A stretch of DNA of 64,000 nucleotides from Gammaproteobacteria bacterium (GTDB taxonomy: Bacteria; Pseudomonadota; Gammaproteobacteria; Thiohalomonadales; Thiohalomonadaceae): positions 1 through 64,000 of the forward strand of contig QKED01000076.1 of NCBI GenBank assembly GCA_003252455.1, given 5' to 3'. Every line of letters starts with the position of its first letter. Position 1 is the first letter of the stretch. Made by a program: the position numbers and the translations under genes. Shown piece after piece: positions 28,261 through 36,793 of the stretch. A model generated the notes under the pieces. It had not been told where the DNA came from, made no database searches, and worked only from the letters and a program-made list of their open reading frames with translations.

Positions 28261-28827
28261 TTACAGCGCGCCGCGCTCCTCACGGGTGATATCACCGGTG
28301 TTGGTCAGGGCGGTCTCGAAGTCCATCTTCTCGCCCTTGGGCTTGTAGTTGGCCAGCAGCTCGGCGTAGACCTTGCTCACCTTCTCGCCGGAGGACATCT
28401 TCTTCATGTCGCTCTTGTCGAGCAGGGCGAAGTCCATCAGCTCGTTCCAGGAGACGCCCTCACGCATCGGGATGAGGGAGAAGGTGGTCCCACCCATCTC
28501 CACCTGCATGGTGGCGGTGGCGTTGACCACGAAGATGATCGCCAGGGTGTCGGCGTCGATGTTGGCCTGATACATCTCGACCAGCTTGGGCAGATCGGCG
28601 AGGCGATCGAGTGAGCCGGAGAGCAGCTTCAGCTTGTCGCCCTTGGAGAGCAGGGTGGTCTGCTCCATGACGAAGGGCGGGGTCTTACGGTTGCCGGAGG
28701 CGTCACCGACCTCGGCCTCGACCAGCGCCAGACGCCCACGGAAGCCGAGGGTATCGGCCTCACCGGCGGACTCGACAAATGCGACGTTGAGCAGCAGACC
28801 CTTATTCTCATATTCTTTGATGACCAT
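28261..28827 (-). CDS. Uncharacterised 188-residue protein
   Basis: I do not recognise a family. The ATG at 28827 is chosen because AAGGG lies 8 bases upstream; a longer frame to 28896 would place a short VGLVIAGCG stretch in front that only loosely resembles a lipobox and lacks a proper signal peptide. The protein has no membrane segment, is mixed charge with several Lys/Glu pairs, and the segment IDADTLAIIFVVNATATMQVEMGG looks like a beta-rich core. It is a single gene, convergent with prfC, with the prfC terminator between them. Confidence 0.65.
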   Translation of the reverse strand: MVIKEYENKGLLLNVAFVESAGEADTLGFRGRLALVEAEVGDASGNRKTPPFVMEQTTLLSKGDKLKLLSGSLDRLADLPKLVEMYQANIDADTLAIIFVVNATATMQVEMGGTTFSLIPMREGVSWNELMDFALLDKSDMKKMSSGEKVSKVYAELLANYKPKGEKMDFETALTNTGDITREERGAL

Positions 28828-28998
28828 GGCGAAACCCTTGTTTGGTTGTGGAAGTTGTGAATACAGCCCGCAACCAGCAATTACCAGGCCAACCAAAAAA
28901 CCCGCATAACCACGCGGACTCTAGGCCCTTCACCCCCATACGAGTGTGGCCTCTCGCCCCGCACTTGTCGCATACCCTACAACGCCGAGCCCGTGCCC

Positions 28999-29442
28999 AT
29001 GCAACACCTATCCATCACCCTCTACCAACCCGAGACCATCCTCAAGCAGCGCATGCCCGCTGGCGCCGCCCCGCTCAAGGCCTACATCGAGGCACTCGAA
29101 GAGCGGCTCTCGCAGCCGGAGTTCGGCCCCGATCAGCCCGATGGGCGCGCCCTCGTAGTGGCCCTGCACGCCGATGGACGCACCCTCGGTTGGGCCATCG
29201 ACGCGCGCGGCCTCGGCCTCGCCACCGAACAGGGCTACCTAGAGCAGGCACTCTCCAGCCTGCCCCGACCCGAGGTGTGTGAGGGCCTGGTGATGTTCGC
29301 CATCCACTATGCCGCCGAGCCCGGTGTACCGCTCTGGTCGCCACTGCCGCGCAGTTGGTTCGCACTGGCCGGAGTGCCACAGGAGCAGACCGAGATCGAG
29401 GCGTTCGTGCTGCGCTGCTTCGACCCTCAACCGACGTCCTGA
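28999..29442 (+). CDS. Uncharacterised small protein upstream of slyX
   Basis: About 147 residues (starting at ATG 28999; a GTG two codons upstream is possible). The family is not recognised. There is no signal peptide or membrane helix. The N-terminal YQPETILKQRMPAGAAPLKAYIEALEERL appears helical, followed by a beta-like GRALVVALHADGRTLGWAID and an acidic C-terminus. Codon use and GC content match the neighbours. The gene lies 115 bp before slyX and could share its transcript. Its function is unknown; it reads like a genuine gene rather than a shadow because no overlapping gene competes. Confidence 0.6.
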   Translation: MQHLSITLYQPETILKQRMPAGAAPLKAYIEALEERLSQPEFGPDQPDGRALVVALHADGRTLGWAIDARGLGLATEQGYLEQALSSLPRPEVCEGLVMFAIHYAAEPGVPLWSPLPRSWFALAGVPQEQTEIEAFVLRCFDPQPTS

Positions 29443-29557
29443 GCGTCACAGGGCGCCCGATGTATGCCAGCGCACACCCACGGCCCCACGGCATTTGAAT
29501 GCCCCCCTTCGATTTGGCACACTCGCGCATACCATCCGACCTAGAGCAAAGGCAGCC

Positions 29558-29767
29558 ATGGCCATAGAGGAGCAACTGATCGACCTTGAGAGTCGCTTCG
29601 CCTTTCAGGAGCAGACCATCGCCGAACTCAATCAGGTGGTGGTCGAGCAGCAGAACCAGATCGACCTGCTCACGCGCCAGCTCGCCCACCTCATCGCCCA
29701 GCTGCGCGCGGGCGAGGTGAGCCCCATCGCCAGACCCGAAGAGGAGCGGCCACCGCCGCACTACTGA
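29558..29767 (+). CDS. slyX: SlyX-family coiled-coil protein
   Basis: A 69-residue protein with heptad coiled coil MAIEEQLIDLESRFAFQEQTI and onward (QVVVEQQNQIDLLTRQL) and a Pro/Glu tail ending PPPHY, all hallmarks of SlyX. Its function is unknown despite wide conservation. The start at 29558 has AAAGG upstream; a longer in-frame ORF beginning at 29309 overlaps the previous gene and is not used. Confidence 0.85.
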   Translation: MAIEEQLIDLESRFAFQEQTIAELNQVVVEQQNQIDLLTRQLAHLIAQLRAGEVSPIARPEEERPPPHY

Positions 29768-29829
29768 GCGCACGCCAGACGCGCCACACCACACACGCCC
29801 CACCCGGGCCTCAGACGATATTCAGGACG

Positions 29830-30282
29830 ATGACGAAAAAACGCGTACTCATGGTGGCCTCCTTCGGTGGCCACTGGATCCAGCTCATGCGCATGCGCAG
29901 TGCCTTCGCCGAGCACGACTGCTACTACCTCACCACCAACCCCGAGATCGCCCCCGACTACCCCACCGGGCGCTTTTTCACCGTACCCGACGCCTCGCGT
30001 TGGAACAAGTTGCGGCTGCTCTACCAACTGCTGAAGATGGCCACTATCCTGCTGCGCGTGCGCCCGCAGGTGGTCATCTCCACCGGTGCGGCCCCCGGCT
30101 ACTTCGCCCTGCGCATCGGCAAGCTGCTCGGCGCACGCACCATCTGGGTCGACAGCATCGCCAACGCCGAGGAGCTCTCCATGGCCGGGCGTATCGTCCA
30201 GCCCTATGCCGACCTCTGGCTCACCCAGTGGGAGCACCTGGCCAGGCCCGAGGGGCCGCAACACAAGGGGAGCGTGCTGTGA
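29830..30282 (+). CDS. Alg14/PssD-like glycosyltransferase subunit
   Basis: A 150-residue protein that resembles the Alg14/PssD/EpsE half of split glycosyltransferases (GT28-type). The opening KKRVLMVASFGGHWIQLMRM matches the nucleotide-sugar lipid-acceptor subunit, with a hydrophobic segment (RPQVVISTGAAPGYFALRIGKLLG) and the motif WVDSIANAEELS. In known systems this subunit anchors the catalytic Alg13/PssE partner at the membrane and recruits the lipid-linked acceptor. The next gene, coupled by a GTGA overlap, is that partner. Acceptor and donor sugar are unknown; a polysaccharide or glycolipid pathway is inferred. Confidence 0.85.
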   Translation: MTKKRVLMVASFGGHWIQLMRMRSAFAEHDCYYLTTNPEIAPDYPTGRFFTVPDASRWNKLRLLYQLLKMATILLRVRPQVVISTGAAPGYFALRIGKLLGARTIWVDSIANAEELSMAGRIVQPYADLWLTQWEHLARPEGPQHKGSVL

Positions 30283-30758
30283 TCTTCGTAACCATCGGGG
30301 CGCAGCTCCCCTTCGACCGCATGCTCAAGGCCATCGACCGCTGGGCCGGGGAACACCCACAGGTGGAGATCTACGCCCAGATCGGCGACACCGACTGGAC
30401 CCCGACGCACATGCCCTGGTGCCGCCTGATGAGCCCGGCGGAGTTCGACGCCAAGGTAGAGGCGGCCGACACCGTCATCGCCCACGCCGGCATGGGATCG
30501 ATCATCTCTGCATTGATGAAGAGCAAACCGATCCTGATCATGCCCCGACGTGCCGACCTACGTGAGCACCGTAACGACCACCAGCTGGCCACTGCACGCC
30601 ACCTGTTGCGCCGCGAACTGGTCACCGTGGCCGACGACGAGGCGCAGCTCTATGACTGGCTCGACCGCCTGCACGCCCTACCCGCGCCCAAGACCATCGG
30701 CGACAAGGCCCAACCGGCCCTGCTCGACGCCCTGCGCACCTTCGTCGACCAGGCCTGA
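30279..30758 (+). CDS. Alg13/PssE-like glycosyltransferase catalytic subunit
   Basis: A 159-residue GT28 C-terminal-domain protein starting with GTG inside the preceding stop codon. It shows the conserved opening IFVTIGAQLPFDRML and the nucleotide-sugar motif VIAHAGMGSIISALMKSKPILIMPR, followed by HRNDHQLATARHL. The UDP-sugar donor contact is expected in the H-A-G-x-G-S segment. It pairs with the Alg14-like gene upstream. Bacterial members act in exopolysaccharide assembly (for example PssD/PssE), but no other polysaccharide genes lie close by, which makes this an isolated pair. Confidence 0.85.
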   Translation: MIFVTIGAQLPFDRMLKAIDRWAGEHPQVEIYAQIGDTDWTPTHMPWCRLMSPAEFDAKVEAADTVIAHAGMGSIISALMKSKPILIMPRRADLREHRNDHQLATARHLLRRELVTVADDEAQLYDWLDRLHALPAPKTIGDKAQPALLDALRTFVDQA

Positions 30759-30770
30759 GGCCAGAGACGC

Positions 30771-30808
30771 CAACGCCCCCGTGACCACCTCTGATCACGG
30801 GGGCGTTG
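30771..30808. terminator. Bidirectional terminator between the Alg13-like gene and the feo/der operon
   Basis: A 14-bp stem CAACGCCCCCGTGA (30771-30784) pairs with 30795-30808 (TCACGGGGGCGTTG), with a 10-nt loop. It sits between convergent genes and should act for both. The T tracts are short. Confidence 0.8.
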
Positions 30809-30835
30809 TTGCGTCGGGGAGGGGAGCAGCGCGGC

Positions 30836-31048
30836 TCAGTCGCGCCGCTCACCTGCGCGTGACTTGGGATCGAAGTGCACCACCTGTTCACTCGGAGGCT
30901 TCGGCAGGCAGGCGTCACCGCCGCTGCAGCAGTCGTCACTGCAGCGGCGGCTGTCGAACACCTTGCGCACCCAGCGGTAGAGGTAGGCGAGGCAGATGAG
31001 CAGGATCAGCCCGAGCAGCAGCAGTTCGGTGACGGTGATCTGATTCAT
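30836..31048 (-). CDS. FeoB-associated Cys-rich membrane protein
   Basis: A 70-residue protein: an N-terminal helix (LLLLGLILLICLAYLYRWV), then a basic stretch and the cysteine cluster RRCSDDCCSGGDACLPKPP, with four Cys in a short soluble tail. This matches the small FeoB-associated Cys-rich proteins (PF12669-like) that replace FeoC in many bacteria. It is coupled to feoB by an ATGA overlap. The cysteines could bind Fe(II) or an Fe-S cluster; this is inferred from the family. Start chosen at ATG 31048; an upstream in-frame ATG (31057) is 3 codons longer and less likely. Confidence 0.8.
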   Translation of the reverse strand: MNQITVTELLLLGLILLICLAYLYRWVRKVFDSRRCSDDCCSGGDACLPKPPSEQVVHFDPKSRAGERRD

Positions 31049-33180
31049 AGCAGCCAACCTCCGACCTTGATGACCAGGAATGCCAGCACCCAGGCGATGC
31101 CGAGGCTAAAGCCCATGGAGAAGAACGTCCAGCCCCAGGAGAGGGTCTCGCGACGGATCGCCGCGATGGTCGCCAAACAGGGCATATAGAGCAGGGTGTA
31201 GACCATGAAGGCGAAGGCCACCAGGGGACTCATGGCACCGGACATGGCCGCACGTAGCGAGGCATCCTCTTCGTCCACCTCCCCGCCCACGCGATAGAGC
31301 ACGCCGAAGGTGGAGACCACCACCTCCTTGGCGACAAAGCCGGTGAGCAGGGCGATGGTGGCGCGCCAATCGAAGCCGAGCGGCTCGAACACCGGCTGGA
31401 CCGCCTGGCCCAGGCGACCGAGGTAGCGCGCCTGCTGTAGATCGGCGTCGCGCTGACGCTCCAGCTCGGCGACCTGGGCATCGCGTTGCGCGGGCTCGCT
31501 CACCTGCGCCTCGACCTGGGCGATGGCGGCGGCGTAGTCGGTGTCGAGCTGCACGTCACGCGGAAAGGCCTGCAGGAACCAAATGAGGATCGAGCCGACC
31601 AGGATGATGCCGCCCATCTTTTTCAGGAACTGCACCGCCCGCTCCCACATGTGCAGCATCAGTGAGCGCAGGGTGGGCAGGCGGTACGGGGGCAGCTCCA
31701 GCACGAAGGCATCGGCCTCGCCCTGGAACAGGGTGCGCTTGAGCAGCAGCGCCGCGCCCATGGAGACCAGCACGCCGATGAGGTGCATGAGGAAGACCAC
31801 CGTACCCGCCATGTCGGCGAAGAAGATCCCGGCGATGAGGACATAGACCGGCAGACGCGCCGAGCAGCTCATGAAGGGGTTGATGAGGATGGTCACCAGC
31901 CGGTCACGGGGATTCTCAATCGTGCGCGTGGCCATGATCGCGGGCACGTTGCAGCCAAAGCCCATGAGCAGCGGGATGAAGGCCTTACCGTGCAGACCGA
32001 TACCGTGCATCAGCCGGTCGACCAGGAAGGCGGCGCGTGCCAGGTAGCCGGTGGTCTCGAAGAAGGCGATGAAGAGGAATAGCAGAAGGATATTGGGCAG
32101 GAAGATGACGATACCACCGAGCCCGCCGAGCACCCCCTCGATCACCAGGTCACGCACCAGCCCGGGGGTGAGGGTCGCCTGCAGCCAGTCGCCGAGGGCG
32201 CCGACCCCGGCGTCGATCCACTCCATCGGGTAGGCACCGAGGGTGAAGGTGCCCTGGAACATCAGCCAGAGCAGCCCGAGCAGGATCGGCAGACCGAGCA
32301 CGCGATTGAGCAGCAGCGCGTCGATGGTGTCGGTGACGCTGGCGCGCGGCCCCTCGTGGCGGTGGACCTCGCCCACCGTCTCGCGGATCAGGCCGAAGAT
32401 GAAGCCGTAGCGGGCATCGGCCAGGAGGATGCCGATCTCCTCGTCATAGGTGGACTCCAGCTCGTCACGCAACAGTTTGGCCTGGGCCAGCAGCTTGGCG
32501 TGGGCGCTGAGCTGCTTGATGATCACCTTATCCCCCTCCAGCAGCTTGATCGCCAGCCAGCGGTGGTTGGGTTCGTGCGCGCCGAGCTGCTCCAGCACCC
32601 CGGCGTGGATCTGCTCCACGGCATCGCGCAGGTGGCTCTCCAGCGGGATGGCGATATGGCGCTGCACACAGCCGCTCTCACAGCGCCCGACGATGGCGTC
32701 GAGCAGCTGATCGAGCCCCTTGCCGACACGCCCGACCGTCTCCACCACCGGGCCGTCGAGCAGTTCGGCAAAGCGCGCCGTGTCGATCTGGATACCCTTG
32801 GCCTGCGCCTCGTCGATCATGTTGAAAACATAGACGCGCGGCACATCCATCTCGATGAGCTGGGTGGTGAGGAAGAGGTTGCGCTCCAGGTTACCTGCAT
32901 CGAGCACGTTGAGGATGATGTCCGGGCGCTCGTTGTGGATATACTCGCGGCAGACCAGCTCGTCCGGCGTCTGCGAGGAGAGCGAATAGGTGCCGGGGAG
33001 GTCGACAAAGGTGAGCTTCCACCCCTTGTGGTGAACCACCCCCTCCTTGCGTGTGACCGTGACGCCGCTGAAGTTGCCTACCCGCTGGCGCGCGCCGGTA
33101 AGGTGGTTGAACAGGGTGGTCTTGCCGCAGTTGGGGTTGCCGGCGATGGCGATAGTGAGCGCCTTGGGCGTAGTGGCCAT
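31045..33180 (-). CDS. feoB: Ferrous iron transporter FeoB
   Basis: Imports Fe(II) across the inner membrane. Residues 1 to about 270 form the GTPase domain with G1 GNPNCGKTT (14-22), G3 DLPGTYSL (60-67) and G4 NMID, followed by the helical guanine-dissociation-inhibitor region and two Nucleoside-recognition/Gate motifs in the membrane part. Length (711) is somewhat shorter than E. coli FeoB (773). It abuts feoA with no gap and overlaps the Cys-rich protein gene downstream, so the three are translated as a unit. Confidence 0.93.
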   Translation of the reverse strand: MATTPKALTIAIAGNPNCGKTTLFNHLTGARQRVGNFSGVTVTRKEGVVHHKGWKLTFVDLPGTYSLSSQTPDELVCREYIHNERPDIILNVLDAGNLERNLFLTTQLIEMDVPRVYVFNMIDEAQAKGIQIDTARFAELLDGPVVETVGRVGKGLDQLLDAIVGRCESGCVQRHIAIPLESHLRDAVEQIHAGVLEQLGAHEPNHRWLAIKLLEGDKVIIKQLSAHAKLLAQAKLLRDELESTYDEEIGILLADARYGFIFGLIRETVGEVHRHEGPRASVTDTIDALLLNRVLGLPILLGLLWLMFQGTFTLGAYPMEWIDAGVGALGDWLQATLTPGLVRDLVIEGVLGGLGGIVIFLPNILLLFLFIAFFETTGYLARAAFLVDRLMHGIGLHGKAFIPLLMGFGCNVPAIMATRTIENPRDRLVTILINPFMSCSARLPVYVLIAGIFFADMAGTVVFLMHLIGVLVSMGAALLLKRTLFQGEADAFVLELPPYRLPTLRSLMLHMWERAVQFLKKMGGIILVGSILIWFLQAFPRDVQLDTDYAAAIAQVEAQVSEPAQRDAQVAELERQRDADLQQARYLGRLGQAVQPVFEPLGFDWRATIALLTGFVAKEVVVSTFGVLYRVGGEVDEEDASLRAAMSGAMSPLVAFAFMVYTLLYMPCLATIAAIRRETLSWGWTFFSMGFSLGIAWVLAFLVIKVGGWLL

Positions 33181-33432
33181 CTAGCCCTCCTCGGGGACGG
33201 CCACCAGAATCTGCTCTGCCTCTTCGTTGCGCAGGCTGATTCGGTAGCCACGAATGGTGTAGATACGGGGATTGCCGAACGGTGCGGCCTGTTCCACGCG
33301 CACCTCGGCACCACGCACGAAGCCCATCTCCGCCAGGCGCAGTTTGAGGCGGTTGTCGCCGGTGATACGTACCACCAAGGCGACCTGGCCACGCTGCATC
33401 TGCGCCAGGGTCGGGGCAGAAAGGGCACTCAT
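33181..33432 (-). CDS. feoA: Ferrous iron transport protein FeoA
   Basis: An 83-residue SH3-like protein that assists FeoB. It shows the FeoA-type strands [52 protein letters not shown]. The start codon overlaps the stop of der by ATGA, and its stop abuts the feoB start. Iron uptake is therefore wired to the der/bam operon by translational coupling, which is not the arrangement of the E. coli feo operon. Confidence 0.9.
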   Translation of the reverse strand: MSALSAPTLAQMQRGQVALVVRITGDNRLKLRLAEMGFVRGAEVRVEQAAPFGNPRIYTIRGYRISLRNEEAEQILVAVPEEG

Positions 33433-34856
33433 CCGCGCCCCACCTTGCGCTTGCGTTGCGCCTCCTTCTTCTTGAAGAAGGTGATGTTGCGTTGACGCTT
33501 GGCCAACTGGCGCTTATTGAGGGCGTTCTTGCGCCCGGCGTAGGGGTTCTCGCCGCCCTTGAACTCGATGCGGATCGGTGTCCCGACCAGCTTGAGCTTG
33601 TCACGGAACCACTTCTCCAGGTAGCGCTTATAGGCCCCGGGGACATCGTCGGTCTTGTTACCGTGGATGACGATGATCGGCGGGTTGCGCCCGCCCTGAT
33701 GGGCGTAGCGCAACTTGATGCGCCGACCACCGACCATAGGCGGCTGGTGGGCGAACATGGCCGCCTCCAGCATCTCGGTCAGACGCGGGGTGGAGAGGTC
33801 GACCATGGCCGACTCGTAGGCCTTGTCGACCGAACCGAAGAGGTCGCCTACACCGCTGCCATGCAGGGCGGAGATGAGATGACGCTTGGCGAAGTCGAGG
33901 TAGGGGAAACGCCGTCCCAACTCCTCTTTGACATGCTCGCGCGCCTCCAGGGTCATGCCGTCCCACTTGTTAACCGCCACCACCAGCGCCTTACCGGCGT
34001 CCATGACGAAACCGAGTAGGTGGGCGTCCTGCTCGCTCGGCCCCTCACGGGCGTCGATCACCATGATCACCACATTGGCGTCGGCGATCGCCTGCAGGGT
34101 CTTGATCACGCTGAACTTCTCGATACCCTCACCGACACGGGCACGGCGCCGCACACCGGCGGTGTCGATCAGCGTGTAGGGTTTGCCGTCGCGCTCGAAG
34201 GGCAGATAGATACTGTCACGGGTGGTCCCTGGGAGGTCGAACACCACCACGCGATCTTCGCCGAGCATGCGGTTGACCAGGGTCGACTTACCCACGTTGG
34301 GGCGCCCGACGATGGCCACCTTACACCCCTCCTGCTCCTCCAGCGCCAGCTCCTCCTCGCTCGGCTCGGGGAAGGTTTCGAGGGTCTGTTCGATGAGCTG
34401 GCGCACACCGCGCCCATGCACGGCGGCGATGGCCACCGGCTCACCGAGACCGAGCTGGTGAAAATCGGCCAACGCCACATCGGCGTCGAGCCCGTCGGTC
34501 TTGTTCACCACCAGGGTGGTCGGCTTGCCCTGGTTGCGCAGGTGCTGGGCGATGGGGTGGTCTCTGGCCAGCAGGCCCTGCCGGGCGTCGAGCATGAAGA
34601 AGACGTGGTCCGCCTCGGCGATTGCCTGCAGTGCCTGGCTCGCCATGTGGATGTCGATCCCCTCCTCCTCGCCGCTCAGACCACCCGTGTCGACCACCAA
34701 ATAGGGGCGGTCACCGACCCGCCCGGTACCGTACTGACGGTCACGGGTGAGGCCGGCGAAATCGGCGACGAGGGCGTCGCGGGTACGGGTGAGGGCGTTG
34801 AACAGTGTCGACTTGCCCACATTGGGTCGACCCACGAGTGCGATAACCGGTTTCAT
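33429..34856 (-). CDS. der: Ribosome biogenesis GTPase Der (EngA)
   Basis: A double-GTPase of 475 residues that assists 50S subunit assembly. Both G domains are complete: GRPNVGKST (8-16) and a second GRPNVGKST near 185, with NKTDG and NKWDG G4 motifs and DTGG/DTAG switch II regions. A KH-like C-terminal domain ends in a Lys-rich tail. Gene order der-bamB matches E. coli. It is coupled to feoA on its downstream side. Confidence 0.95.
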   Translation of the reverse strand: MKPVIALVGRPNVGKSTLFNALTRTRDALVADFAGLTRDRQYGTGRVGDRPYLVVDTGGLSGEEEGIDIHMASQALQAIAEADHVFFMLDARQGLLARDHPIAQHLRNQGKPTTLVVNKTDGLDADVALADFHQLGLGEPVAIAAVHGRGVRQLIEQTLETFPEPSEEELALEEQEGCKVAIVGRPNVGKSTLVNRMLGEDRVVVFDLPGTTRDSIYLPFERDGKPYTLIDTAGVRRRARVGEGIEKFSVIKTLQAIADANVVIMVIDAREGPSEQDAHLLGFVMDAGKALVVAVNKWDGMTLEAREHVKEELGRRFPYLDFAKRHLISALHGSGVGDLFGSVDKAYESAMVDLSTPRLTEMLEAAMFAHQPPMVGGRRIKLRYAHQGGRNPPIIVIHGNKTDDVPGAYKRYLEKWFRDKLKLVGTPIRIEFKGGENPYAGRKNALNKRQLAKRQRNITFFKKKEAQRKRKVGRG

Positions 34857-34874
34857 TGAGGGTCCGCTGTTGTG

Positions 34875-36104
34875 TCACTCTGCGGCGTTCAGGGGTGTGA
34901 CCCTGTACGCCTCCAAAACACCGCGCTTGTCCATGGCGAAGACCTGTCCGTCGCCCACCAGGGGGGCCACCAACAGGGTGCGATCCTCCGGGAAGCCGTT
35001 GTCCGGCTGCTCCGAGTCCTGCAGACCGTGGCGCTCGGCCACCCGCTCCACGCGCGTGCGCGCCACCAAGCCACCATCACTGCGGCGCAGCCAGTGCAGG
35101 TAGCCGCCGTAGTCGCCCACCAGCAGGTAGTCGCCCTGCTGCACCGGGGCGCTCAGGTCACGGTGGGCCAGCGCCTCCTGCTTCCACAGGGTGGCGCCGT
35201 CACGCCAGGCGAGCGCCCAGAGGGTGCCATTGCTGTCGCTGACGTAGAGCGCCTCGTCGGTGAGCAGCAGGTCGTTGACCACCGAGAGGTCCGGGCGACT
35301 CCAATACTGGCGCCCGTTGATCAAACTATAGGCCCCCACCTGTCCTTGGTAGGCGGCAGCAAAGACCATGCCGTGGCCTACCTGCAGGCGTGCATCCAGA
35401 TCGACCATGCGCTCCAGCTCGTTGCGCCCACGGGCGCTGGCCACCTGGGCGGTCCAAATGGGTTCACCGTCGTCCAGGCGTAGGGCGCGCAGGCGCCCGT
35501 TGGCAAATCCGGCGAAAACACGCTCACCGGCCACCACCGGCGCGGGGGCACCGTGCAGCGAGAGCGGCGGCATCTTCTCTTGTTGATCCCAGAGCGGGCG
35601 ACCATCGATGCTGTCGACCACCTGCAGCGTACCGTCTACCAACATCAGCAGCAGTTTGTCGTCGGCGCGTATCGGTCGGCTGGCGAGGGCGCTGGGCAGA
35701 CGCTTGCGCCACAGCTCATGCCCATCCGCCTTGGCCAGGGCGATGAGCTCGGCGCCGCTGCCGAGCAACAACTGGTTACCGCTCTCGCCGATGCCGACGC
35801 TGAGGTCGAGCCCGAGGTCGTGGCGCCACAGCAGGTGGCCGTCGTCGCTGTCACGGGCATAGACCCACCCGTAGCGGTCGGCCAGGTAGAGGCGTCCGGC
35901 ATCGAGCAGCGGGGCCAGTGGGGTGTGGCGATAGCCGACGCCGTCGCCCACCTCGACACCCCAGTGGCTGTGCACCGTCAGCTCGGGGGTAATAGTGCCG
36001 AGTTCGACGGCACCACGGGGCACCAGGTTGACACTGCTGCAACCGCCGAGGCCAAGCGCTAGGGCGAGCAGTGCGAGGGGGACGAGACGGCGGCGCGGGG
36101 TCAC
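34875..36104 (-). CDS. bamB: Outer membrane assembly lipoprotein BamB
   Basis: A PQQ-type beta-propeller lipoprotein of the BAM complex (409 residues). The signal peptide ends at lipobox GLGGC (C22). Repeated blade motifs follow (GWVYARDSDDGHLLWRHDLG, LLIALAKADGHELWRKRL-like, DGTLQVVDSIDGRPLWDQ). The GTG start overlaps the stop of the YfgM gene (GTGA). It cooperates with BamD encoded at 9248-10078, although the two are not neighbours here. Confidence 0.93.
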   Translation of the reverse strand: MTPRRRLVPLALLALALGLGGCSSVNLVPRGAVELGTITPELTVHSHWGVEVGDGVGYRHTPLAPLLDAGRLYLADRYGWVYARDSDDGHLLWRHDLGLDLSVGIGESGNQLLLGSGAELIALAKADGHELWRKRLPSALASRPIRADDKLLLMLVDGTLQVVDSIDGRPLWDQQEKMPPLSLHGAPAPVVAGERVFAGFANGRLRALRLDDGEPIWTAQVASARGRNELERMVDLDARLQVGHGMVFAAAYQGQVGAYSLINGRQYWSRPDLSVVNDLLLTDEALYVSDSNGTLWALAWRDGATLWKQEALAHRDLSAPVQQGDYLLVGDYGGYLHWLRRSDGGLVARTRVERVAERHGLQDSEQPDNGFPEDRTLLVAPLVGDGQVFAMDKRGVLEAYRVTPLNAAE

Positions 36105-36745
36105 GACTGGGCGTCCTTGGCGTCGGCCAGGTCATCTACCTTCATCTGCATCAGGTCACGCTTGGTCGGGTTGCTGGCGTAGCCGAACAGCGCCTTGGCG
36201 TAGGCGCTGCGGGCACCACGGCGGTCACCCTGACTCAGCAGCACATCGCCCAGGACCTCCTGCTGCAGGGCCGGCAACAGGGCGTCGTCGAGGCCATCGA
36301 GCACCCCCTTGGCCGCAGCGGCGTCGCCCTTGGCCAGCAGGACACGGGCCAGGCGCACGCTGGCGAGGGCCTGCAGCTCCTTGTGCTTGCTGTTGTCGGC
36401 GACGCTGTGCAGGTGCGCGGCAGCGGCCTCCAGGTCGCCCCCCTCGACCGCCTGCTTGGCGAGCAACAGCTCGGCCAGCTCGGCATATGTGCTACCGGAG
36501 TAGCTGCCCAGCAGTTGGCGCGCCTGCTCGCTGGCCTTCTCTGGATCGCTCTCCATCCCCTGCAGCACCACCTGATACTGCAGTGACGCGGCCTCGGCCT
36601 GGGCCAGTTGATGGCCCTGCCACCACCGGTAACCACCGACGCTGGCGAGCACTACGGTAAGTGCCACCAGGGCCTGCTTGCCGTTCTCGTCCCACCACTT
36701 CTTGATGGCCTCGACCTGTTCCTGTTCGGAGGAGTAGATTTCCAC
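36101..36745 (-). CDS. yfgM: YfgM-like ancillary SecYEG translocon subunit
   Basis: A 214-residue bitopic membrane protein: short cytoplasmic N-terminus with a coiled coil (MEIYSSEQEQVEAIKKWW), one membrane helix (about 27-42, ALVALTVVLASVGGYRWW) and a periplasmic TPR-like domain. This matches YfgM, which links the Sec translocon to periplasmic chaperones. Its position between hisS and bamB is the same as in E. coli. It ends with a GTGA overlap onto bamB. Confidence 0.88.
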   Translation of the reverse strand: MEIYSSEQEQVEAIKKWWDENGKQALVALTVVLASVGGYRWWQGHQLAQAEAASLQYQVVLQGMESDPEKASEQARQLLGSYSGSTYAELAELLLAKQAVEGGDLEAAAAHLHSVADNSKHKELQALASVRLARVLLAKGDAAAAKGVLDGLDDALLPALQQEVLGDVLLSQGDRRGARSAYAKALFGYASNPTKRDLMQMKVDDLADAKDAQS

Positions 36746-36793
36746 CGGCGACTCCTTAAATCGGCTGTATTGGATAGTTGAATCTGTCGCGCC

